Of a DNA stretch of 64,000 bases, positions 22,751-35,600 are shown piece by piece. A program made the position numbers and the translations under genes. How positions within the stretch are numbered: the first letter of the stretch is position 1; each line of letters opens with the position of its first letter. The notes below the pieces were generated by a model. It saw only the letters and a list, made by a program, of their open reading frames with translations, was not told the origin of the DNA and did no database searches. Source of the stretch: Lycocorax pyrrhopterus obiensis (Eukaryota; Chordata; Aves; Passeriformes; Paradisaeidae); the NCBI GenBank assembly GCA_014706295.1, contig JACSVZ010000009.1, forward strand, positions 34,098,268 through 34,162,267. Reading direction: 5' to 3'.

Positions 22751-25104
22751 CTTCTGGAAAATCCTGAGCAATTAGTTACCCCAAACATCACCTCTCCAAA
22801 AGGGACATTTACAATATGAACTTGCAGATGTGTTTAGTTCTGACCGATCGCTGTGTCTGGTATTCTCTATTAACCTCCCATGCATAAGAACTGTAACAAA
22901 CATTCCTCTCCCACGTTTAGAAAAATAAAGAACGTGTCAAAAATTTCTGCTAATATAGCACAGAGCTTGCACATGCTGGTTTCTGTGTCAGTAATCAGGC
23001 TGCCAAACTTGCTGAAGGGAAGGAAGGGAGACTTTTTTTTTTAAAAATTCAAAATTGCTGTGCTGTGTTGAAGGACTAAAGGGAAGGCAGACACTGTATA
23101 TTTCAATGTTCAGTCTTAAAAATGGCATCTAATTATTATGAGTCAGGGAACCATTTCTCAGTCACTTATACAACATCATAAGTGCTACATGCTCATTTCT
23201 AATCAGAGAAATGCTTTATTTTACTTGAAAAAAAAAAGTAGTTACTAGTTAACAGCAAAATACAATTTAGTTTCTTTTCCTTTCTTAGAGAAATTGAGAT
23301 TGCAAGTCAGATATTAGACCTGAGAAAAAATATTCACCTCAAGGCCATAAACCAGCAGCAGTTAACTCACCTGAAAAAGGATAGATCAGATATTAAGCAT
23401 TTTTATGTTTGGTGCAATATTGTTGTGTAGGTATATCAGTGTAATACTGCAGCAGGTTGGTAGCAGTTGGTTATAGTCACTGTGGCAGGCATGGAATGAG
23501 CCCAGAATTAGGCTCTTATTTTAGTTCTGCTTGTGTTTTGTGGAGGAAGCGGGGGTTTTACTTTAGATATGTTAGTCCTGGATACAGTGAGACACATCCC
23601 ATGTGTTTGGAAAATATTATGTTAACTCAGGAAGTGCAGCAGTTCACAGGAGGCACTGCAGTACCTGTTGGTCCTACTGTTTCTTCCTGTAGTCTGACCC
23701 AGTTCAGTTCTGGACAAATATCTGCTGTCAGGGATAATTTCTCCGTCTTCCAGTCCCCCCAGATCTCTCAGCTGGGGCGCTCTGCACGAAGAGCACTTAG
23801 GGGTGGTGCACTTTGTCCCAGCAAAGGTGTGTGGCCACCGTCAGGCAGATGGCAGGAGCACTTTGCTGTGGGGAGACACAGGTCCGGTGCAAGCTGTTCC
23901 CAGCTTGTGGCTGGCCCAGTGTGGTTTGTATCATACCCCTGGATGCGTGGAATGTGGGATTTCTGCTGCAGAATTCTGCACGTGGGCTGGGGAATAAGGA
24001 GGATTTCCCCTCTCTCCTTATAGGCACTCTGGTGCCTCTGTATCACAGAAGAAACGTGATTAAAAAAGACAATCTTGTACTTGGAAAGGAAATCAGTGAA
24101 TTTTATATTAGTGCTTTAATTCTGATCCAGGCTAGTTTCATAGTATGGAAAGGCTTTCTTCTCCCTCTTCTGCCCAAATTAATTTCATTCGTTGGGCAAG
24201 AGGAATATAAATTAGGAGCCTGAAGTCACGCTGTGATATCCAGAAATACAGGTATGATCCCCTTTGTATTTTTTTCCTCATCTTTCTTTCCCTCAACCTC
24301 TTTCACCCCATCTTTATTCCAGCATATTTTGACTAATGATTGTGGCTGAAGAAATTGAAATCTGCTCATGGGTATTTCTCAAGCAGACTAAGTTTGTCAG
24401 CTAAATTATTCATTGTGAAATAGCTCCTCAGAGGCAAGGACTATACTTAGTGTGATGGTGACCGGACTGGACCTTTGGGTACTGCCACAACAGTCGGATG
24501 CAGTGTTGACAACATTCACAGTTTCAAAGGAGCACAAATGACAACACAGACCTCCCCATCACACACGGGTGGTGTGCAGCTGAAAAGCACGCCCTGCTCA
24601 GGAGAGGAGAGTTGGGCGCTGACAGGGAGCAAATGCCCAGTTACAAATAAAAAGTTGCAAGTGCTAAAATGTAATGAAACTGTGTGTAATACTTGGGTGT
24701 AGGATATTTATTAAAATTCTGCCTTCGTGGGACATAGCTGTATCCAATCACTTCCCCAGCATGTAATTAATCAGGGTTAATTTGCTGTTCATAAACCAGA
24801 CTGAGATTGTTTCAAGTCACCAGATGTCCTGGTGCTATGTGCCACTAACTGGGGTAGCTGTTGATCTGCAGGAATGAAACCATACTTATTTGAGTCCATG
24901 TTTTGCTTTCTGCAAAACCTGGAAATGTTTATAGTAAAATGATGTGCTGTTACATATGTATCAGTTGGTAATAGGTGGCAAGTTACTGGCCCAAATATGT
25001 TTAAATAATTTTTGAGGAGTAATTTGAATGGTGCATTTGAGACATCAAAGTTTATTGAAGAAAATGTACAAACCTCATGTTTTTGCCAAACACTTTGTAG
25101 GGGT

Positions 25105-25335
25105 TTATAAGAAGAAATTACTTAGGAAGAAATTCTTCCCTGTGAGGGTGATGAGGCCCTGGTACAGAGTGCCCAGAGAAGCTGTGGCTGCCCCATCCCT
25201 GGAAGTGTCCAAGGCCAGGTCAGATGGTGCTTGGAGCAACCTGGGATAGTGGAAGGTGTCCCTGCCTGTGGCAGGGGGTGAAACAGGATGAGTTTAAGGT
25301 CTTTTCTAACCCAAACCATTCTGTAATTCTATGAT
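25105..25335 (+). mobile_element. CR1 LINE 3' end
   Basis: Shows the sense-strand CR1 order: GGAAGAAATTCTTCCCTGTG, GTGCCCAGAGAAGCTGTGG, CCATCCCTGGAAGTGTCCAA, the TGGCAGGGGGTG block, and the terminal ATTCTGTAATTCTATGATT octamer-like end near 25318-25335. It is a 5'-truncated, moderately diverged copy without coding potential. Confidence 0.9.
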
Positions 25336-27454
25336 TTTCTTTTTATAGATGCAGTGTGCTTTTCTAACTCAGCAGTTTGGAATTTGCCAAATGTGTTGCA
25401 CAAAAATCCTCTGATGCTCATCCATGTGTGTTTTGAGAAACACCAAGCACTAAAGAGAAGACTTTGAAAGACATGGACAGAGGAAAAGAGATACTGAAAT
25501 CCAGTGACTGTGTTAGAGAACTGAATCTGCAGTAGACATGGGTAACCAAACCTCTGAACCCTCCAAGCTTCAGTGAATCCAGTAAAGGGGAACACAGACC
25601 TGAGCTCTCCGTAGTTACTAGTTTGAGTTTTGTGATGCTGAAGTTCCCTGCCAGGCTTTTGCTGATACTGTCCATGTTCCTCATCTCTATCCTGCATAAC
25701 AAAATATCTCCTCACACAGTGTGCCATGGTCTCCTACATACAGTAAGAATGATGAGTGCAATTACCAGCTGGGAGTGAAGTGGAAAAACCTCAGCTTATC
25801 CTCAGTTCATAACCCTTCACTGGACCAAATCAGACACTCGGGGCACTTTAGAAACTCATGCCAGCTTCTTATGCACAGCATTTTTTACACCTTGGTCAAG
25901 GTTACTTTGTGGGGTGTGAATACCCATTCTGATGCACTGGGTGGAGAGTAAATTGCCTGGAAGTGCTATTTTAGACATGAATGGAGAATATTTACTTCCA
26001 CTCTTTACTTGGGCCAGACTTTTTCTCAGGCATTATGTTTTCAGGGTGAGCTATGACCTGTTTTTCATTTTCTCCTGGCTGTTTCTCTCAAAAAATGGGT
26101 CTATCTCTGTGCTCCTTTCCAAATGAAATCCCACTGCTCATCCTGTTTTTAAATCAAATCAGCATTCCACCCCATCTCCTTTTTGCCACCTGAGATGTAA
26201 TAATTTAAATGCTTTGGGAAGGAAAAACAGCCACTAAATTTAGTGATGGAGAGAAATGTGTTAGAGTAAGTATTAGTCCTACAAAATGCAGAAGTCCTAG
26301 ATTCTGGATTCTTGTGATTTTGTGCCTGTTTTGGAGACGGGTTATGACAGAGTTCTGATTCATGCTGTAGTTTATTTCTTGACAGGGGTGTGAAGTTTAT
26401 TATCGCTGTCTAAGTGTTTGTATTGATAAACTGTGTTAGGGATACAGGGCCTTTGGGTCTGCTACTTCTCTGTTGGTTTGGGTTTGTGTTAAACTAGCTC
26501 AAAGATTTAAAAACCACTGAGTGGACTGCCAGACCCAGGCACACAAGCAAGGTGCTCGGATACCTTTTTTTCCCCTGAAAATCCATGCAGAAAGCCTAAT
26601 GCATCTCACCCCTCCCTGAACTGTGCACTTTCCATGGGCCCTGTTTGTCCCTGACATCCCTTTAAAGCTGGAGCTAAGCTTGCTCTGCCTTTGCTCCATC
26701 GATCTGACTGACATCAGTCATCAGTCTGACTTTTATCCACACAGCCTTTGCCTGTCCTGGGGCCTTGAAACTGCTCCCCGCTGGTTTCTATACCTTCAAC
26801 AGGGCTCTGGTTTTGGCCTTGCAGCACCTTCTCTCTGCTGCATCTTAATCATTAAGACTGGATCTGTCCTGGTACAACGTGTGGGCTCATTCTTCCTATC
26901 CCCATGCCTGTTGGCCTTTGCTGGATTTAAACTCACCAGAAACACACAACACAATAGCAGGCAAGCAAATCAAGATGTATTTTTCTGCAAAATAATTGAA
27001 GTATTCCCCGCTTCTAACACAGCATGTAAGGAACATATTTTCCACATCCGTGTGCTGAGTTTGTCTCTCATCATTACAGCATCTCCGAATTATGGGCTCT
27101 CTTCTCTTGGTGCACATCCAGGAGAGCACCTTGCCCAAAGGCAAGATGGCAGCTTTTGCTCACTCTGAGTTTGCTTGTAGATCGGAGAGCATGAAAAAAA
27201 ATGTGCTACCGGCATGGCCAGCAGCTAAATGTCAAAATTTGGCTCTAAGACAATGCTACTTAAACTATTTCTCTAAGTAAGTGCTCCTTACACAAGGAGG
27301 GATTGAAGGATCAGACTCATAGCATTGTAAAATCACTCTCTTAGGAATATTCAGAATTGCCTAGAACATTTTGAATCTAATTCTCCAAACCCTCAGGCAG
27401 CTTTGAATATCTCAGCTCTAATACATTGAAATAACAGACACTGATAAAAAAAAA

Positions 27455-28040
27455 TGAGCGGGTGATACTCCGTTCTGCCCCGGCGATTTCCCTCAGGGAC
27501 GGCCGGATGGCTGCGGGCTGTGCTGCAGAGCTCCGCCGGCGCTTCGCACCCGGGCGGGGCAACACCCCTGTGCCCACAGTAGCCCAGGGTCGCCCATCTG
27601 CCCCAAACCCGTGCCCTGCGGTTCTAAGGGGGGTTTTTTTTGGTGGCAGGTGTTGGTGCTACACCAGCAGACAGACCAGCTTTCCCTGCCCAAGCTGCCG
27701 CCGTGCCGCCGCTGGTTTCTGCAGCGGGCTGGAAACCTCCCAGTACAGAGGCAGCGCAGCGCAGAATTTCACCCTGATCTCTGCATTAGATGAATTTTTA
27801 GAGGTCTTTTATCTTACTTGGTCAGATGTACTCCCTTAGGGAAATTTTTATAGCTTCCAAAGCTGCCGGGACTTGCTTTTCCCGCTGCCTATGTGCAGAG
27901 GAAGAGGATGGTTGGGGATGCGCTTCCTCCCCAGCGCCAGCCGGGCTGCGGCGGCTGCCGGCACGGGCACCACGAGATGGCACTGCGTTCCTGCTCTTCA
28001 CAGCGGCTCCAGCTCGCTTTGACCTTGCTCCGAGTTAAGT
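27455..28040. promoter_or_regulatory. Orphan CpG-rich island
   Basis: GC-rich and CpG-dense patches lie at about 27460-27620, 27690-27760 and 27920-28035 (CGGCCGG, CCGCCGGCGC, GCACCCGGGCGGGGC, GCTGCCGCCGTGCCGCCG, GGGCTGCGGCGGCTGCCGGC), within AT-rich surroundings. Open frames on both strands are short (up to 125 codons on plus) and carry no domain I recognise. It may be a promoter of a non-coding transcript, an exon of an unseen gene, or a GC-rich retrocopy. Confidence 0.5.
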
Positions 28041-28086
28041 ATTTCATCAGAAGGATTTCTTCTGAGCAAAGATTGTATTTTCCCTC

Positions 28087-28135
28087 AAAAAAACAAAAAA
28101 AACCAAAAAAAAAACAAAACAAAACAAAAAAAACC
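28087..28135 (+). repeat. A-rich (A)nC low-complexity tract
   Basis: About 49 bases of A interrupted by single or paired C. It lies about 50 bases downstream of the CpG-rich patch at 27455-28040. Confidence 0.9.
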
Positions 28136-29047
28136 ACCGAACGGGGAAGATTGTTTTTATTGTCTTTTTTATTTTAAAAAAAATATAGAGGCTGTGAAAG
28201 AAGCTGGCGGAAACTTCAGGGTTTAAAGGGGCAACTTGAAGGGATGTTTTTCTTAGTGTGTCGCCCAGTTCACCACCTCAGGTCACCCGGCAGCTGCGAA
28301 TCTTGCAGTTGTGCGAGGGGACTGCTGTAGAAATGTCACCAAGCGTCAGAATCTGGGCACCTGGTTGTATGCCAAATTCACATTTTTCTAATTGTGATGA
28401 GTTGTTTCCTTTTGAAGAAATGTTTTTCACTTAGCATCTCTTCCTGTTCCTTTTTTTCTTACCTTTTTCTTTCTTTTTCTTTAATTCCAAAATCTCTAAG
28501 GGGTACAGTCAAGTCTCTGATTGAGAACAGGGATGAGGTAGTGGGGGCAGGATAAAAGAGTCATTTTTTCTCTTGTGCTATCAACTGAAGAACACCTTGA
28601 AATGTTTGAAATTAGATTATTTTATAAATATTGTATTACAAGACTATAAACACAAAAATAAACACTTTCTAAATACTTGTTTGTAAGAATTATGTGTTTA
28701 ATTCCTTCAGCTGAGAGTCTGAGGACAACACGGGAATAAATCCAGTGCAAGCAGGATAAACTCCTTATGCCATCAGTTTTCTCCAGTAGTTAATATTACA
28801 CTTAAACTGATAATGATGGAAATTATTTTTGAACAAAGTGCTATTTGAGATTTTTGGCACTTTATAAATTACATTTTAATGTGAGCTTTGCTGTCTTATG
28901 TGAGCTTATATTATGTGTGTTGTTGTAACAAGAAGAATGAAAGAGGAGAAAAACTCCTTGAGAACAATTTCTCTAAGGTCGACAGGTAGGTAAAATCTTA
29001 ATTTACATTGCAGACATTGCTTGGGACTCAGAAGGGAATAAATACAT

Positions 29048-29175
29048 AGAGACAGCCTGTTCCAATCCTTTCAGTGCTCCACAGTACTGTCGAGAGCTGC
29101 GCCTCCTGCCCTTTCAGTCATCGCCGGTGTAGTTCTGTACAGATGAGTAGGAAATGCTTCTTTATTTCCAAAATG
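29048..29175 (-). mobile_element. Possible degraded CR1 fragment
   Basis: CAGCCTGTTCCAATCCTTTC near 29054 and a GTAGGAAATGCTTCTTTATT stretch near 29148 resemble the antisense CR1 segment that reads CCTGTTCCAATGC...AAGAA...TTCC. The middle does not match well from memory, so this is a weak call. Confidence 0.35.
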
Positions 29176-29691
29176 AATTCCAGTCAGAGGTAGGCTAAAA
29201 GCACCATTCATTTAGATTAAAGATCTTGAAACTATCATGTTTGCAACCATTTGTCACAGTTTAAGTAGCAGTGCATAAATGTCGTGCTGTTGGTATACAA
29301 TTTAATCTCTGCTGACAACAGCTCCATTTCTAAAGTTTCCTCAGCATCTTTTTTAATGGCTTACATTTCTTATAAACAACCTCTGCTGCTTATGCAGAAA
29401 TGGGACAGCTCTGTAGGTTGCCAGGCCTGAATCTCCTCCACATGGGGAAAAAATGGTAAAGCATCGATGGCAGTGTGTGTGGGAGCATCAGGCAAAGGGT
29501 CTTTGCAACTGATTCTGTGTGCACCCAGGTCAGCGCATGGGGTTCCATTCTGCAGGAGCATTTAAGGGCTTTTTGTTGTTTCAGGTCAGAACATATAGGC
29601 TAGGTTTTGTTTTGTGACTTTTTCCACTGTTCAAAGCAGGGGAAAGATAACTCACAGGACAAGAGTTGAATTTTTTTTCTCCATGATCTTT

Positions 29692-30022
29692 CCAGTACCT
29701 GAAGGGAACCTACAAGAAACATGGAGACAGTCACCTTGCAAGTGCATGTAGTGACTGGACAAGGGGGAATGGCTTCAAACTGAGACAGAGTAGATTTAGA
29801 TTAGATATTAAAAGAAAAATTCCTCACCGTGAGGGTGGTGAGACACTGGACAGGTTGCCCAGAGAAGCTGTGGATGCTCCATCACTGAAAGTGTTCAAGG
29901 CCAAGTTGGATGGTGCCCTGGGCAATCAGGTTGGGTGGAAGGTGCCCCTGCCCACAGCAGGGGGGTTGGAACCAGTTGATCTTTAAGGTCCCTTCCAAAT
30001 GAGGCCATTCTATGATTCTATG
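29692..30022 (+). mobile_element. CR1 LINE 3' end with terminal ATTCTATG repeats
   Basis: Sense CR1 sequence: CTACAAGAAAC near 29710, GACAAGGGGGAATGGCTTCA near 29759, TAGATTTAGATTAGATATTA near 29790, GTTGCCCAGAGAAGCTGTGG near 29852, and the end ATTCTATGATTCTATGG at about 30007-30022. It is the longest and best preserved CR1 in the window and the clearest sign of an avian genome. Confidence 0.93.
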
Positions 30023-30783
30023 GTATTTGGAATTATTCCAATAAAAAATATGAGCAATGATTACGATTTTATCAAACACAAATGCTTAACTTCTAGTGGG
30101 TGTCACTCTCATTGTACTGCTGGCAGAATGTTTATAGCTGTAGGCCTTTACTTGTGTTAAAGCATTGGCCCAGAGAGAATAGGATATAAATCCCAGTGTC
30201 TCTTTCCAGGGATAATGTCCTTTATACACCTTCTATAGATCTTCTCATTCTGTCTGTGCTTGAGACGTTGCCCAGCCTGGAGCAGGTGGAGGAAAAGGTT
30301 GTGAATTATGAGCCGCCAAGAAACTTTGCTGAGCTGTGTCATTGCAACACACAGGAGTTTTATGGGAATATATCTTCAATAGAGAAAATTAAGGTGTTGG
30401 TACATGGAAGACTGCACTGATAGAAACATAAATTGTAGAAGTCCCATTGCTTCACACTTGCAAACAGAGATGCAGAAAGTTATTTACAGTCTGAGCATGT
30501 TTTTACTAACCCGAAGTGGTAAGAGGGTACAGCTGAGTTGAGGATATCCTGAAGGACCTGGAGGTCTGTTTTAGTGGGATACTTTTGATAGAGCTGAAGG
30601 TGGCTCCTAAAGATCAGGGTTAATGTTCTTCTTACAAAGTCACTGATGAGAGTGGTTCATATCAGTACTTCAGAAAAACTCTCCAGTCAGTGCTGCCAGG
30701 CTTTTGTAGTTATCATCCACAGCTTTTGAAACGTGTGCTATTGTTCTGGGTAGGAAAAGAGCAGGAATTATTTTAGATTAAAA

Positions 30784-30848
30784 TATAACCTTTATAACCG
30801 CAGAACCCTTATAACCATTTATAACCAGAGTAACCATTATACCCACAG
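30784..30848 (+). repeat. Degenerate TTATAACC tandem run
   Basis: TATAACC, TTATAACC, TTATAACC, TTATAACC, GTAACC and TTATACCC recur within 65 bases with short spacers. Confidence 0.7.
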
Positions 30849-32619
30849 AAGAAAAGTTTCAAGCATATGGAAACAGAATCAGCCCCAGCTGACACATTTA
30901 AGCTGTGCCAGTGCTAAAAAACATTAGAGCCTCCTGAGTCTGCAGGAGAAGAGCTATCTCTTGACCACAGGTCAGTTTAGCTGGAAGTTGCTGTGAATAA
31001 GCAGCAGCATGAAATTCAGGTAAAGGAAGAGGACTGACAAAAAGTATAGGTTGAGACTGGAGTTGGTGGTAGGAATTAGGAACCAGGAGCCAGGCAGCAG
31101 GAAAGATCAAAGAGATCAGGGGCTATTATATGCAAAATTCCTCATCCAAAATGCTATGAATTTTAATTTTCAGGGGCAAATATTACATGAAATTTGGGAG
31201 GATGGAAAGGCAGCGCTACATCTGGGTTCAGCTTGCAGTCTGCTAAAACACACCTCATGGAAGATAGCTGTCCATCTTGTGGGATTTTAAGGAGCCCGTG
31301 CCTCACTGTGGTACTTTGCACCCGCTCTGGCCCATTTGGCTCAGTTGTTTGCAGCGCTGGTTTTCACAGTTGCAATGCTTTTACTGCACCTTTTCTGGCA
31401 CATGACTGCAAATGTTGGATCATCTCGACACCTGCTGCATAAACAGTGTTATTCTGTTTTCTCTTCTCCATTTTCATCGTGGATCTTCTTTCCCTGGCAC
31501 CATAGCAAGTCCTCTTTGCCATTTGCCTTTGTGCAGCTGGCAGCCACACTGGCCCATTTCCCCAACCCAGCCTGCTCAGCCCCACCAGTGCTGGGATAAG
31601 TCCTCTTCTACCTCCTTTTTTTTCCCCTCCAGAAACTTCCCTTTTTAAAATCTGAGACTTTTATTTCTTCAAGGTCACTTCAGATTTAATTTACCAATAC
31701 TATCTATTCGAAGATTCAATTTAATAATCTAATACGGCATTTTTAAAAATTGCCATACAGATATATTGTAAGTATGATCACATCTCTCTGAAATGAAAAT
31801 CAAGACCACTCAATGTCCTTTTGTCAAACTGATTGTATCTAATTAAAAAAGAAAGAAATCCCAGCGATGCAGCTTTTCTTCCCATTAACATGCGCTGCAC
31901 AGGTTACTACCTAATTTGATACAGAATGTTGTCTTGCTTTGCTCCATTCTTGATGAAACTGCTCTGTTTGGATGAAGTTGAGGGAAATTGTGAGTTAGCA
32001 AAAGAAGCAGCAATCCCCACCCTAATATACAAAGATATAATTTATTTCCTTTCCTCAGCAAGTGTACCCAGCTATGGAAGCAGATGGGCTGGCCCTTGGC
32101 CTCGTACCACTGCTGGCCTGGCACTCTGAATTCTTGGTAAATAGATAAACATGCCTGTAAGATTAAGTGACAAATTCACATCAGCACCCACGGCTTTGAT
32201 CAATACCACTAATCCATTAAGGATTACAACAAAGCATCTTATGTTTCTGTCCCTTCTCTCTGGAATTAAATGTGAAGCAAAAAATAACAGAATAAAATAT
32301 TTTTTTAAATTAAATGAGAAAAGAAAATGACTCTTTGCACATTTTAAAGATAAAGAACCCTCATTAGCGCATCTGCTGGCCTGGACAGACTGCCTTTGAA
32401 AGCAATTTAAGTGTAACAAAGTAATTTTCAAATTAAAACAGGAGCGGCAGGTGTATAAAATGAAAATGTAACAGGGGCAGCCACACAGCCAGATCCAAAA
32501 TCCAATCCATCTCCTGAATCTGACAACAGTTAATTTGACCAAATGGCAACTGCACCTGAAGGAGAGGGGACAACAGTGGAAGTAAAGCCAAGGCAAACAC
32601 CTGTTGAGAACTTAGCAGA

Positions 32620-32692
32620 GAATTCAAAGTCCATTGAAGTAAGTGGGAACTTTTCTATTGACTTCAATTGCTCAAGTCAGGCCCTCACTGCT
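32620..32692. repeat. Second copy of the CCATTGAAGT / ATTGACTTCAAT ancient repeat
   Basis: Holds both arms: GTCCATTGAAGTAAGTGGG at about 32629-32647 and TATTGACTTCAATTG at about 32656-32670, an imperfect inverted repeat, followed by CAAGTCAGGCCCTCACTG. It is the same family as the copy near 16218. Confidence 0.55.
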
Positions 32693-35600
32693 TTGAATTA
32701 ATAAGAGTTTATGATCCAGTGTATCCTCTTTCCCAGTGGAAAGAGCCCCTGCAAGAAGCTTCACAAGAGTGACTGAATTACAGGGCAACAGGACTTTGCT
32801 GTAATTTATTTAAAGTTATTTTCATGCCTGAGAGTCTGCTTGGAGAGTCAGGCTCCGCAGTGATGGAATTGGATAGGATGCTTGCTAACATAATGCTAAG
32901 GTGACCCAAGTAAGTGTCCCCTGCTATCTGTGACCTGTTAAATAGTTTTGAAAGCACACCTGACTGTAGAGAGAGCTTTGTGTGTTGCTTGTGATACACT
33001 TGCCTCTGATTTCCTTCTGTGTTCTTGCTTTTATTTTCCCTCTCTCCTCTGCCATAGTCTTTCGCTTGTTATAATTGAAAGCTGGTAAAAGAAATGTAAC
33101 TTTTTGTAAACATTCTCCATTTAAACATTTAAAAATGTAGTGCTCAATGAGCCATCTCCTGGGGTTGTTAGATCAAGGTCGTAATGAGTTGGTGTGTTTG
33201 CTTACTACAATATATGGGAGCCTAATGGCAGCTGCAATCATTTACTTTCGCTCCCCGGCTCTTTGAGAGTTATTTGCTTGGTTACATGAGGTGTCAACAT
33301 TAATGCAGATGGGGATGAAACCTGGAGAAATTAACATAAATCGTGTCAATGTGCTGTCTTCTGATGCAGTGCCACTTTCTTTAGAATTTCGTTTTATTGC
33401 TATCAATATTTTCCTCTGATCGTCACTGCTGCAACATAATTTCAACACTGAAATTTAATTTCATCTAAATGTGCTGTCCTGTTCAATCAGCAATGGAGGG
33501 TTCATCCAGTCACTCCCTCCTCCCCATCTTTTCCCACCTACTGTGCGATTTTGCTGTTTATGGCTCGTTCTCTGGACTTTCACACCCCCAGAATTTGAGA
33601 AAGACGGAGAAAATGCCATGGCATTTCATTTAGTCGCTGTTAACTCCACTCCCCTGGGTTGTGAGAAAGTGAAAATTACTTTGTAAGATAAGACTTGGCT
33701 AACATAGGAGCAAATATCACTAAATGCTGAATCTGAAAATCCAAGTGTAGACAAGGCGTAGACATTTAAGTAATTCCTTTCATGATCTTTAGCCATGTCA
33801 TTTCATGACCAGTAGCTCTTGAATGCTGCTGTGTGCCTTGAGCCTCTGCTGCTTTCCTTTTCCACCTCTCTATTGAATGTTTACAACACAGTTACAGGTT
33901 TCTGTGGGAGAGAAAATGGCATTTCCATCGGGTTCGTAGGGAAAATCACAGTAGGGTGAACACCACAGAAGAAGGGTAAGATTGATGTCTTTGCTTAAAG
34001 TATACATTTAAATCCAGTTTCTGAGTGGAATTCTGTATCCTGGAGGAAGAGAGAGAAGAAGATATCTCATAGTGGGTAGTAAAGTTCACAGCTTCCAGCT
34101 GCGGGGTCAGGAGGGATGGAAATAGCCCTGGGCGGAATGCAGGGGCTTTACACTTACTGGGGTTTGCTTTTGACCCTTTTGTGGGAGCAGCCACAAATTC
34201 AAGGTCTTCTCTTTCTGCTCAGTGCTTCCATTCCTCTATCTCGGAGCTATTTTCCATGATTATAGGGTCTGTCTGGTTTTGTGGAGTGAGTTCCATCATG
34301 TGAAGTGAAATATGTAAGAGAGAGATAGGGGAACAAAGAAGAAGGGAAAAAATCAGGCAAGAAAAGCAAAATAAGGAGCTAAAAAAGAGCACTTCAGAAG
34401 TACTTGAACGGAGTGGTCATATTTATATCCATGAGCTGCAGCTGCAGAGTTTTAATAGCAGCAGCAGGGCTGTCTTGCTGAGAAAGAGCAGGAGGAGGCG
34501 AGGAGACCCTGATGTGGAACAAGGCTGGAGTGTTGTAACCTGGTGGAGGGAGAGCAGGCAGCTGCCACGGGCTGCTGGAGGTGATTGAGAGCCACGGGCC
34601 GGGACAGCTGTGACAAGGTACCAGAGGGAGCAGTGGCCATCAAGGTTAAATCACATCTCCCCAGAGGCTGATGGTGATGCCAAGCAGTAACAGTATTGCC
34701 TTGGGCTCTGCCATTTTAACTCCATTTGTCTGAGTGCTGTACGCCTTTTGACAAAATAAATCATACTTTGCTTTGAAGAATTTGTTTTCTGCATCACAGC
34801 TTTTTAGTAGTGCTTCTTGTCTTCCACCAGAAAAAGCCCTGTTGGAAGGAAGTCTGTCAGGCTGCAGCAGCGATTACCAGCCAGGGGGATATGATTTAGA
34901 GACCCATATCAGAGAGGTCCTGTGAGCTGATGTCAAACACAAACCACTTCAGGGAGGTGTCTGAGAGATGCACTTAAGGCTCTGTTAGAGAATCTGAAAA
35001 GGGGCAGGTGCCTGCTCCTACAAACACAGGAGTTTCCTTCTCCTCCTGCCAGCCCCCAGCAGAACAGGGAAGATCCACCTGTCATTAGCCTGTATTATCA
35101 TGAACAAGCTGGTGCCCCAAGCAGCCCCAGAAAGATGATTTGGGCACCTAAAATGGGATGTAGGGAATTTTCTCTTCAAGAAATTCAGTGCTCAGATTTC
35201 TGTCTGAACAAACCCTGAAAGCGACTAAATACATTTGGATTCTGTGCTTTGGATGGCAGCTGCTGTGCATTCCTCAGCTGGACATATCCTGCAGTTTTCT
35301 TTTGCGTGTGGTAGGAGATGCTCAGGCAAACGTTACCCACCAAGGAAACAGCACATGTTTGAAAGATAGAGTCTGAATTTTTGACTCTTTGTTTGCAGAA
35401 GAAGCGGCAACAGTTCTGATTATTTCTGAGTAATAAGGGTACTTAGAACACTGTTTGCTGATAGAACAGAAATCACCAAGGAAATGGAGATGTTAAATGC
35501 ATGTATGGTTGCCTTTCTTACTCTTTTGCCTGTGTGGGCAGGTGACTTTGACATTATGGAGTCACTCATTACAAGGACGGTCATTATGCTCTCTCCAGAC

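Larger units (their letters stand above)
15116..25104. other. Non-coding stretch
   Basis: No gene seen. It holds the ancient repeat copies near 16218 and 17378, the 18400 duplication, and the hairpin array at 22449-22750. A 188-codon open frame at 23457-24023 (plus) has no recognisable domain, and its codon content looks random. Confidence 0.55.
25336..29691. other. Non-coding stretch around the orphan CpG island
   Basis: No gene seen outside the CpG-rich island at 27455-28040 and the A-rich tract after it. Open frames are short and unremarkable. Confidence 0.5.

Noticed and set aside
23457..24023. 188-codon plus-strand open frame
   Set aside because: No recognisable domain, overlapping frames of similar length on both strands, no splice or promoter context.
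32072..32596. 174-codon minus-strand open frame rich in hydrophobic and Cys residues
   Set aside because: Looks membrane-like only because it reads AT-rich DNA; no family resemblance.
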